This document shows positions 6,645-12,385 of a stretch of 12,385 nucleotides of DNA, piece after piece. The DNA is taken from assembly GCA_904502105.1 (NCBI GenBank), contig CAJGDF010000023.1, forward strand, positions 1 to 12,385, in the 5' to 3' direction. Position 1 is the first letter of the stretch. Each line of letters starts with the position of its first letter. This DNA is from an uncultured Clostridia bacterium. GTDB lineage: Bacteria > Bacillota > Clostridia > Oscillospirales > UBA644. The notes beneath the pieces are model-generated. The model had not been told where the DNA came from. It was given only the letters and a program-made list of their open reading frames with translations, and searched no databases. Made by a program: the position numbers and the translations under genes.

Positions 6645-6683
6645 AAGACCTATTTTCAGAGAATATCTCGGGAAATAGGTCTT
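6645..6683. terminator. Bidirectional rho-independent terminator between converging operons
   Basis: AAGACCTATTT (6645-6655) and AAATAGGTCTT (6673-6683) form an 11-bp perfect stem. The 17-base interior can fold a further small stem (GAGA at 6659-6662 with TCTC at 6666-6669). T-rich DNA follows in both directions: TTTCATATTTATTT on the plus side and TTATTTTTTATT on the minus side. It lies 5 bases after the membrane protein stop and 7 bases after the dut stop, so it can end both transcripts. Confidence 0.88.
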
Positions 6684-6690
6684 TTCATAT

Positions 6691-7131
6691 TTATTTACCT
6701 GTTGAACCGAATCTGCCTTCGCCGCGGTCGGTTGAATCGAGCTGATCGCATTCGACAAGCTCATGGCGGGGGCAGGGAACGACAACGAGCTGAGCGACAC
6801 GTTCGCCTTCGTGAAGGACTGCGGTTTCGGAAAGAGTGTTATGAAGAGAAACAAGAAGTTCTCCTCTGTAATCACTGTCGATAACGCCGACACTGTTTGA
6901 AAGCGTGATGCCGCGTTTTACACCGAGGGATGAGCGGACGAAAATAAGGCCCACATGTCCATCGGGAATCGCAACGCAGATACCTGTTTTAACAACTGCG
7001 TGGCCGTTTGGCGAGATCGAAACATCTTCACCGAAGACTGTAAGATCGAGGCCTGCGGCGCCGTCCGTTGCATAAAAAGGGACAGGCGGCTTTTTGCCGT
7101 TTCGCTCAATTCTTGAGTATTTTAACGTCAT
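6691..7131 (-). CDS. dut: dUTP diphosphatase (dUTPase)
   Basis: Dut (146 aa) hydrolyses dUTP to dUMP and pyrophosphate, keeping uracil out of DNA and supplying thymidylate synthesis. It is of the homotrimeric type. The five family motifs appear in order: AAGLDL (25-30), RSSLG (66-70), GVIDSDYRGEL (82-92, with catalytic D85 and the sugar-discriminating tyrosine Y88), GERVAQLVVVP (109-119) and RGEGRFGSTG (136-145). The last is the flexible arm that closes over the active site. Its ATG overlaps the stop of the phosphoesterase gene as ATGA (7131-7128), and no strong ribosome binding site is present, so translation is probably by re-initiation. It is the last gene of the leftward operon. Confidence 0.96.
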   Translation of the reverse strand: MTLKYSRIERNGKKPPVPFYATDGAAGLDLTVFGEDVSISPNGHAVVKTGICVAIPDGHVGLIFVRSSLGVKRGITLSNSVGVIDSDYRGELLVSLHNTLSETAVLHEGERVAQLVVVPCPRHELVECDQLDSTDRGEGRFGSTGK

Positions 7132-7907
7132 ATTGTTTCTTTTTCGATGGAGATGCCGTTTTCGTCAATAGTGAGAACGGAATAAACACCGTTTTTAAAG
7201 AAAGCGGGCTGGGTGTAATAACGGATACCGTTCTGTTCAACATCGTCGCCGCTGTGGTAATGAGCCTGAAGAACGAGGGCAACCTTACCGGAAGCGTTGA
7301 TGATATCGCGAACTGCTTCCGCATTGGAAACGACGTGGGGATTAACGTGTTCAAGGCCGTCCATAAAGAAATCGAGACGCTGATGGCAAACAACTACAGC
7401 CTGCTTGAAATCATCGCGGGAGAGCTGTTTTTTAAGGAAATCGAGCTGAGCCTCGGGGATGTAAGAATCTGTCCAGTCGGAAAAACCGGGAGCATATGCT
7501 TTGCCGTCGCAGGAGTAGTTTGCATCGAGAGCAACGAAGAGAGTGTCATCTTTTTTGAACTGATAAGCGCCGCCGAGAGTCTCCGAGCAATGAAGAAGGA
7601 GATCCTTGGGCAGACACATGCTGTCGCGGTTACCGAGAACGTAATATGTGTTGACGGTGGAACTGATCATGGAACGGGAGAACATGGAAGCAGTCATATA
7701 ATTTGCATTTTCGTCTCCGCTGTCGCTGATAAGATCGCCGAGATTAAAAACAAAGTCGTACTTTTCCGCCTTTGCCTTTTCGTAAAAGGCTTTTACTTTA
7801 ACAGTTGTGGGATCCTCCGGAACAGGTTCGGGCTTTTTGCCGGGTTCGGGACGGGGCGGACGTTCTTTTTTAGGCAGATGGATATCTGCAATAATTCCGA
7901 TTTTCAT
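7128..7907 (-). CDS. Calcineurin-like metallophosphoesterase
   Basis: This 259-residue cytosolic protein has the two-metal phosphoesterase motifs in order: ADIH (7-10, ligands D8 and H10), NLGDLI (55-60, D58), GNRD (92-95, N93), CHQR (H175) and AHYHSG (215-220, H216 and H218, in place of the usual GHxH). The substrate could be a phosphodiester, a nucleotide or a phosphoprotein and cannot be told. A proline- and charge-rich insertion (about residues 12-35, PKKERPPRPEPGKKPEPVPE) comes directly after the first metal motif, which is unusual. The frame opens at a TTG (7922), but that codon overlaps GGAGG. The ATG at 7907, 8 bases after this site, gives the normal MKIGIIADIH start. It follows the U32 gene by 27 bases and overlaps dut by 4. 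Confidence 0.88.
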   Translation of the reverse strand: MKIGIIADIHLPKKERPPRPEPGKKPEPVPEDPTTVKVKAFYEKAKAEKYDFVFNLGDLISDSGDENANYMTASMFSRSMISSTVNTYYVLGNRDSMCLPKDLLLHCSETLGGAYQFKKDDTLFVALDANYSCDGKAYAPGFSDWTDSYIPEAQLDFLKKQLSRDDFKQAVVVCHQRLDFFMDGLEHVNPHVVSNAEAVRDIINASGKVALVLQAHYHSGDDVEQNGIRYYTQPAFFKNGVYSVLTIDENGISIEKETI

Positions 7908-7915
7908 GGTTTGTT

Positions 7916-7920
7916 CCTCC
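7916..7920 (-). promoter_or_regulatory. Ribosome binding site that decides the phosphoesterase start
   Basis: GGAGG at 7920-7916 (minus strand) is a full Shine-Dalgarno core 8 bases before the ATG at 7907. The longer TTG start at 7922 lies on the site itself and is rejected. Confidence 0.85.
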
Positions 7921-7934
7921 AAGAAAGTTTTATA

Positions 7935-9941
7935 TTAAGAATAGTATCTGCCTCTTGTTATATTAAGAGGAAGATCTGAATTTTGTTCAATATAAGAATC
8001 AATTATATTTTCCGCTTCGGAAGCGGTCTCATCGGTAAACAAAAATCTGATGAAGCCGAATCGGGGAAGCTTTTTATCTGCAAGCCAGAGCTTATCGGCG
8101 TTCCAGAGTCTGTTTCGGCAGCCGAAATCGCAGGTGAGAAGAAAATCCTTTTTCATTCTGTCAGTAAGGAACGCTGATTTGCCCTTTCGGTCGCAGCCCT
8201 TACCGTTACCGCCTTTTACGCAGTTTTTCATTATCATAAAAGGAAGTCTGCCGTATGCAATGATACCGGTATTTTTACCGCAAAGGTCTTCTGCCTGACG
8301 CATTGTAAGCTCAAACGAAAGAGTTAAGCTGTTAAGGCCGAGGGCTGAATATTCACGGACGGATTCCGCGTTTACGATATTGAGACCGTAATCGCCGTGA
8401 ACGGTAAATCCGAGATCGGAAGCGAAGCGTATATGACCGATGTTTCCGCAAAGAGCGTGTTTAACACCGAGTTCAGCCGCGGCGGCAAGCTGCTTTTCGA
8501 CCTGTCTTTTTTCGCTGTCGTGAAAAACAGAGGGAAGAGCAACGCCGATCTTTTCACCGTAAGCGGCAACCGTTTTTTCGGCGCTTTTACGTAAAAAGAA
8601 TTCGGACGGGAGCCAGATCCTCGAAAGCTTATCCGCATTTTCGGGAATAGCCGAATGATGTAAAAACAAAGCTTCGAGCTCTGTTTTCTCCGCGGGTGTA
8701 AAAACAAAGGGAGGATCTTTTCTTAACGAGAACGCCTGATTTTTTGTAAGGCGCATATCGGTAAGATTTTTGATGATATCGCGGCGCGCGGAGTTAAGAA
8801 CGGAAACGGGTATAAAATCGTCGTCATTTTTTTGACAGGAGAACGTATTTATATAATACGGTGTACCGCCGAGCTTTGAAAGGGCGGTCATGATCTCTTC
8901 GTCAGAGGTAGGACGTTTTTCCGCCTTCTGAACGGGAACGGACGATTCCGCGCTGAATCCGTCATTGCAGGAAGCAGACACAACTGCGGTCTGTCCGTCG
9001 CTTTTTACGGAAATATCGAGAGGGAAGCGTTTATATTCCTCGTTGGGAAGAGAAATTTTCAAGGGCTGTTCGTTTTCCTTGCGGACACCGAACATATCCT
9101 TGCCCTGTCTGGATGTAAAATAACCGTCGGTAAAGCCCTGACGGCTGAATATCTGTGCAAGATAATCCTTTTTTTCGTTTGAATACGGTTCGCCGTTTTT
9201 TGCACGGACGTAAGCATCCGTTACTGCGGCAACGTATTCGGGACCTTTCATTCTGCCCTCGATCTTTAAGGAGGTGACACCTGCATCGAGAAGCTTCGGA
9301 ACGTATTCGAGAAGACAGTTATCTTTAAGGCTGAGCGTGTAGCCGTTTCTGTAGGGCAATCTGCAGGGCTGAGCGCAAAGACCTCTGTTGCCGCTTCGTC
9401 CGCCGATAATTGAGCTCATATAGCACTGACCGCTGTAGGACATACAGAAAGCGCCGTGAACGAAGAATTCGGTTTCAACGGGAGAATGGGAAGCGACATA
9501 GCTTATATCTTCAAACGAAAGCTCGCGTGAAAGGACGACTCTTGAAAATCCGAGATCCGCAAGGGCTTCAACGCCGTCAAGAGAGCAGACGGACATCTGA
9601 GTGCTTGCATGAAGAGGCACGGACGGGGTGCATTTTTTCAGAAGGCTCGCAAGACCGAGGTCCTGAACGATAAAAGCGTCAATGCCGGCATCAGTAAGGA
9701 ATTCGGCAAGAGTCAAAGCCTCGGAAATCTCTCTGTCGTAAACAAGGGTATTCATTGTTACATAAACACTGACACCGCGTTCGTGACAAAAAGCTATAGA
9801 CTCCCGAAGCTCGTCATCGGTAAAATTTTTGGCATTTATTCTTGCGTTAAAGCCGGAAGCGCCCAGGTAAACTGCATCAGCACCCGAAAAAACGGCTGCG
9901 CGGAGAGCCTCACGTGAGCCTGCCGGAGAAAGTATTTCCAT
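7935..9941 (-). CDS. U32-family peptidase, probable RlhA/TrhP-type RNA hydroxylation factor
   Basis: The 668-residue protein begins with the U32 core (about 1-290): MEILSPAGSREAL, GADAVYLGASGFNAR (20-34), and the family signature EFFVHGAFCMSYSGQCYMS (158-176), with C166 and C173 followed by C189 and C193. These four cysteines are conserved in relatives thought to hold an Fe-S cluster. The family is named for collagenase activity, but better-studied members (E. coli RlhA and TrhP) are needed for hydroxylation of 23S rRNA C2501 and of tRNA U34. The length and two-part build are nearer RlhA (about 650 aa) than the shorter TrhP. The C-terminal part adds a second cysteine group (C574, C583, C604, C608). 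It starts 6 bases after the zapA stop with only a weak ribosome binding site, so coupling is likely. Which RNA it acts on is not shown. Confidence 0.88.
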   Translation of the reverse strand: MEILSPAGSREALRAAVFSGADAVYLGASGFNARINAKNFTDDELRESIAFCHERGVSVYVTMNTLVYDREISEALTLAEFLTDAGIDAFIVQDLGLASLLKKCTPSVPLHASTQMSVCSLDGVEALADLGFSRVVLSRELSFEDISYVASHSPVETEFFVHGAFCMSYSGQCYMSSIIGGRSGNRGLCAQPCRLPYRNGYTLSLKDNCLLEYVPKLLDAGVTSLKIEGRMKGPEYVAAVTDAYVRAKNGEPYSNEKKDYLAQIFSRQGFTDGYFTSRQGKDMFGVRKENEQPLKISLPNEEYKRFPLDISVKSDGQTAVVSASCNDGFSAESSVPVQKAEKRPTSDEEIMTALSKLGGTPYYINTFSCQKNDDDFIPVSVLNSARRDIIKNLTDMRLTKNQAFSLRKDPPFVFTPAEKTELEALFLHHSAIPENADKLSRIWLPSEFFLRKSAEKTVAAYGEKIGVALPSVFHDSEKRQVEKQLAAAAELGVKHALCGNIGHIRFASDLGFTVHGDYGLNIVNAESVREYSALGLNSLTLSFELTMRQAEDLCGKNTGIIAYGRLPFMIMKNCVKGGNGKGCDRKGKSAFLTDRMKKDFLLTCDFGCRNRLWNADKLWLADKKLPRFGFIRFLFTDETASEAENIIDSYIEQNSDLPLNITRGRYYS

Positions 9942-9947
9942 ATTTGC

Positions 9948-10295
9948 TTATTTGTTGGAGAGGTCGATCTTGAGGGCAAGAAGTTCGTCTCTGAGCTTTT
10001 CTGCGGTTCTGCGAGCCTCGTCACGTTCAGCGATAGCCTTGGTGGTGTCATCGAGGTAATCCTTGAGCTGAAGACGCATATTGTCTGCGCCTACCTGAAG
10101 CTTGATAAGCTGATCGTAAAGCTCCATAAGAGCGAGGATGCTTGCTTTTGCGAGAGAAGCGCTGGGGTTGGCAGCAGTCTGTTCCTTGATCTTTTCTTCA
10201 ACAGCCTGAGCGATCTTCTGAGTGTATTCTTCGCTTTCGGTTGAGTAGAGAGAGAGTTCAAAGCCTGCTATTTTAACTGTATAAACGTTTTCCAT
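9948..10295 (-). CDS. zapA: Cell division protein ZapA
   Basis: ZapA-like protein (115 aa) binds FtsZ and bundles its filaments at the division ring. The N-terminal globular part reads VYTVKIAGFELSLYSTESEEYTQKIAQAVEEKI (4-36), the usual ZapA pattern of a strand pair followed by SEEY and a helix. ASLAKASILALMELYDQL (46-63) is the long helix, and residues 70-112 are a charged coiled coil for tetramer formation. It is a little longer than the classic ~85-100 aa Gram-positive form because of this coiled coil. AAAGGAG (10314-10308) lies 12 bases before the ATG, slightly far. It heads the leftward operon zapA-U32-phosphoesterase-dut and is divergent from uppP-ftsK. Confidence 0.88.
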   Translation of the reverse strand: MENVYTVKIAGFELSLYSTESEEYTQKIAQAVEEKIKEQTAANPSASLAKASILALMELYDQLIKLQVGADNMRLQLKDYLDDTTKAIAERDEARRTAEKLRDELLALKIDLSNK

Positions 10296-10332
10296 GGAAA
10301 GTATTTACTCCTTTGTTGTCTTGTTTTTCTAT

Positions 10333-10361
10333 ATAATAACATAAAAAGAAAAAAAAAGCAA
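10333..10361 (-). promoter_or_regulatory. Probable promoter for the zapA operon
   Basis: On the minus strand TTGCTT (10361-10356), a 17-base T-rich spacer and TATTAT (10338-10333), preceded by TGT, fit an extended -10 promoter with five of six -10 matches. The region is very AT-rich, so chance matches are possible. Confidence 0.5.
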
Positions 10362-10391
10362 TATTTTTTTACTGAAAATCGCGTAAAATTA

Positions 10392-10420
10392 TTTACTTTT
10401 TCTTTTTTCTATGGTATAAT
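10392..10420 (+). promoter_or_regulatory. Promoter for uppP-ftsK
   Basis: TTTACT (10392-10397), a 17-base spacer and a perfect TATAAT (10415-10420) with TGG before it form an extended -10 promoter. Transcription should start near 10427, giving a leader of about 47 bases before the uppP ATG. Confidence 0.75.
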
Positions 10421-10463
10421 AAAGAAACAAACACCACACACGACCAACATTTACAAAAAAAAC

Positions 10464-10468
10464 GGAGG
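10464..10468 (+). promoter_or_regulatory. Ribosome binding site that decides the uppP start
   Basis: GGAGG ends 5 bases before the ATG at 10474 but only 2 bases before the in-frame TTG at 10471. The ATG is therefore the better start. Confidence 0.75.
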
Positions 10469-10473
10469 CATTG

Positions 10474-11325
10474 ATGTCTTTTATCAAATCGATCATCCTC
10501 GGTCTTGTTCAGGGGCTGACAGAATTTCTGCCCGTGTCAAGCTCGGGGCATCTTGCAATTTTTCAAGAACTGTTGGGGACGGAAGAAGAAGTGTCTGATA
10601 TCTTTTTCACGTCTCTTCTTCATCTGGGAACACTTCTGGCGGTATGCTTCGTTTACAGAAAAACACTCGGAGATCTGCTGAAAACTCTTTTTTCCTCGAT
10701 CGGACCGCTTTTCAAGGGTGAAATAAAATGGAAAAAGGGTCTGCCGACGGAAAATACGGCAAGAAGAAAAGGCATACTGATAATTTATGCCCTTCTTCCG
10801 ATGTTTCTGATACTTCCGATAAAGGATTTTGTTGAAAACATCTACTCCTCTACCCTGCTTGTGGGGATCGCGCTTCTTGTAACATCGCTGTTTCTGTTTT
10901 TATGCGACAGATTTGCGTGCGGCAAGAAAAATGAGGAGACGATGACAGTAAAGGATTCGCTCATTATCGGCTTCACACAGCTTTTTGCGGTTCTTCCGGG
11001 CATTTCACGTTCGGGTTCAACGATAACTGCGGGATTGGCATGCGGGCTTGACAGAAACTTTGCGGCGGAATTTTCGTTTATAATGTCGGTACCGACGATA
11101 CTTGCATCTTTTCTTTTTCAGGTTATTGAGATGATAGTGGACGGCGTTTCCGTCAGTGCAGAGCTTATACCGGTATATATTGCGGGGGTCGTAACATCCG
11201 CAGTTTCGGGTTTTTTTGCGATAAAGCTTCTGCAGATGCTTCTGAAAACGAAGAAATTCGTTATTTTTTCCGTATATTGCCTTCTGATGGGTATTTTTGC
11301 GATAGTTTTAAGCATTGTTAAATAA
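10474..11325 (+). CDS. uppP: Undecaprenyl-diphosphatase UppP (BacA)
   Basis: UppP (283 aa) is an integral membrane enzyme that removes a phosphate from undecaprenyl pyrophosphate. This regenerates the lipid carrier for peptidoglycan and other wall polymers, and extra copies give bacitracin tolerance. Both catalytic blocks are intact: QGLTEFLPVSSSGHL (13-27), with E17 and H26, and LPGISRSGSTITAGL (174-188), with R179. About seven to eight hydrophobic segments are seen. A charged loop at about 78-99 (FKGEIKWKKGLPTENTARRK) comes after the second segment. It is transcribed from its own promoter, divergent from zapA, and is followed after 44 bases by ftsK with no terminator between, so the two are probably co-transcribed. 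Confidence 0.96.
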   Translation: MSFIKSIILGLVQGLTEFLPVSSSGHLAIFQELLGTEEEVSDIFFTSLLHLGTLLAVCFVYRKTLGDLLKTLFSSIGPLFKGEIKWKKGLPTENTARRKGILIIYALLPMFLILPIKDFVENIYSSTLLVGIALLVTSLFLFLCDRFACGKKNEETMTVKDSLIIGFTQLFAVLPGISRSGSTITAGLACGLDRNFAAEFSFIMSVPTILASFLFQVIEMIVDGVSVSAELIPVYIAGVVTSAVSGFFAIKLLQMLLKTKKFVIFSVYCLLMGIFAIVLSIVK

Positions 11326-11354
11326 AAACACAACACACAAAAAACGTTTAAAGT

Positions 11355-11361
11355 AAGGGAG
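11355..11361 (+). promoter_or_regulatory. Ribosome binding site that decides the ftsK start
   Basis: AAGGGAG lies 8 bases before TTG at 11370 and 2 bases before the in-frame TTG at 11364 (a TTGGCATTGGCA repeat). The spacing favours 11370. The first in-frame ATG (11403) has no such site. Confidence 0.75.
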
Positions 11362-11369
11362 TTTTGGCA

Positions 11370-12385
11370 TTGGCAGCAACAAAAAAGACAGCCAAAAAGA
11401 CAATGACAAAAAAAGCGGCAAAGACCGCATACGTTCACGATACCGTAACGGGGCTCATACTGATCCTCGCCGCGGTGCTGATATCTATAAGCCTCGTTTC
11501 AAATCTTATCGGACCGTTCGGCAAAGTTATTCAGGCGGGGTTATTGGGTCTTTTCGGTGCAGGTTCTATACTTTTTCCGGTACTGCTCATATATTCGGCA
11601 GTGCTTCTGTTTATGAAAAACAATAAAGTCGTCTCTAAATCCGTATTTTCGGCGCTCTTTATCGTTATGTTTTCATCGTTTTACAATATCTGCGCATACA
11701 AAGCCCCCGAGCTTGGTGAAAAAGTATTCTCCGAATATTTTTCGGAGCTTACGGTTGAGCTCTGGGATAAAGGATCGACCCTTGCTTCGGGCGGTGTTAT
11801 AGGCGGATGGGTATCTTTGCCGATAGAGGCTCTTTGCGCAAAGCTCGGTGCAGGCATTATTATTTTTGCGGCAATGGCAGTATTTCTCGTGCTTGCAACG
11901 GGAATCAATCCGATGATGTTCTTTGAAGGTCACGGAGAGTACCCCGAAGAGAAGAAAAATGTTAAATCCGAAAAAGCAATATCAAAAGATATAAAGGGTC
12001 TGAGAAAGGATATCGACGATCTCAAAAAGACTCTTCCCAAAGATCCTACGATCTTTTCCGAAAAAGAAACAAGAAAGAAGCCGATGCTTGTTCTTGAAAA
12101 AGAAGAAAAGCCCAAGGATGATGATGTTGACAGCATTCTCAACGAAATAACAAGAGGCTACAAGGAAAAGAACGCAAGAACAGCGAAGAACAGAAAGCCT
12201 GTTTCCGTAAAAAGCGACAATACCGCGGCGCTCACACAGAAGGATCTTGACGAAATAATTTCGAAAGCGGCGCCGAAGACCGCACAGCCCGTATATAAAG
12301 AAGAAAAGCCGACAGCGGAACAGATAGCACAGCAGGTTGAAGAGATAATCGAGCCTGCGGCAGTTGCTGAAGAAAAGGTTATCGA
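11370..12385 (+). CDS. ftsK: FtsK/SpoIIIE-type DNA translocase, N-terminal part (partial)
   Basis: The frame is open from TTG at 11370 to the end of the window (338 codons), so the ATPase motor lies outside. Visible parts are a basic Lys/Ala/Thr-rich N-terminus (1-20), then the four-helix FtsK membrane domain at about 26-47, 59-82, 88-108 and 160-178. GLLGLFGAGSILFPVLLIYSAVLL (57-80) and GGVIGGWVSLPIEALCAKLG (141-160) match the FtsK_4TM pattern. From about 185 onward comes a long Lys/Glu-rich linker with several short coiled-coil-like stretches, as is common before the motor domain. FtsK/SpoIIIE moves chromosome ends through the closing septum. Because the Walker motifs are not in view, the call rests on the membrane domain, linker and context (uppP, zapA nearby). 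It lies 44 bases after uppP. Confidence 0.85.
   Translation, partial: MAATKKTAKKTMTKKAAKTAYVHDTVTGLILILAAVLISISLVSNLIGPFGKVIQAGLLGLFGAGSILFPVLLIYSAVLLFMKNNKVVSKSVFSALFIVMFSSFYNICAYKAPELGEKVFSEYFSELTVELWDKGSTLASGGVIGGWVSLPIEALCAKLGAGIIIFAAMAVFLVLATGINPMMFFEGHGEYPEEKKNVKSEKAISKDIKGLRKDIDDLKKTLPKDPTIFSEKETRKKPMLVLEKEEKPKDDDVDSILNEITRGYKEKNARTAKNRKPVSVKSDNTAALTQKDLDEIISKAAPKTAQPVYKEEKPTAEQIAQQVEEIIEPAAVAEEKVI

Noticed and set aside
7068..7979. A 303-codon open frame on the plus strand across the phosphoesterase and dut genes.
   Set aside because: It spans two well-identified genes on the other strand that carry complete catalytic motifs. It has no known domain and is a shadow.
10341..10410. A-rich and T-rich runs between zapA and uppP as a possible origin, attachment site or terminator.
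   Set aside because: No repeated DnaA-box-like motif, no convincing hairpin with a T-tract and no direct-repeat pair typical of attachment sites was seen. AT-rich promoter DNA explains it.

Overview
This window reads as a stretch of chromosome from a member of the Bacillota, most likely class Clostridia. The signs are AGGAG-type ribosome binding sites, TTG starts, strong sigma-A-like promoters with extended -10 boxes, a Firmicutes-style zapA next to a U32 peptidase gene, and N-terminally membrane-anchored FtsK. Genus cannot be fixed from sequence alone. No transposase, integrase, CRISPR array, tRNA or rRNA was seen, and no gene-free stretch is longer than about 180 bases. Most of the window is housekeeping.

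Layout. (1) 1-1762, minus strand: two tandem copies of a CBM9-like protein gene. The left copy is cut by the window edge. A promoter with perfect TTGACA and TATAAT boxes 17 bp apart drives them, and it overlaps the terminator of the gene before it. (2) 1868-3485, minus: a membrane-anchored M15B (VanY-type) D,D-carboxypeptidase followed by a GNAT acetyltransferase. (3) 3623-6639, plus: AEC-family transporter, tsaE, tsaB, rpiB and a small two-helix membrane protein, read as one operon. Its promoter sits so close to the first ATG that the mRNA is predicted to be leaderless. (4) 6645-6683: a hairpin terminator serving both converging operons. (5) 6691-10295, minus: zapA, U32 peptidase, metallophosphoesterase and dut, in that transcription order. 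(6) 10474 to the end, plus: uppP and the 5' part of ftsK.

How the parts work together. TsaE and TsaB belong to the complex that makes the t6A modification of tRNA, but the usual partners tsaD and rimI are not beside them. ZapA (Z-ring), UppP (recycling of the undecaprenyl carrier), FtsK (chromosome translocation at the septum) and the M15B carboxypeptidase all serve the envelope and division. The U32 protein is probably an RNA-hydroxylation factor, and dUTPase sanitises the nucleotide pool.

The least explained part is the CBM9-like pair. Both copies lack a signal peptide, have a consensus promoter, and (in the complete copy) use no ATA isoleucine codons. This suggests an abundant cytosolic protein of unknown role. 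Several starts were moved from the longest open frame to an internal codon because a Shine-Dalgarno sequence overlaps the upstream TTG.
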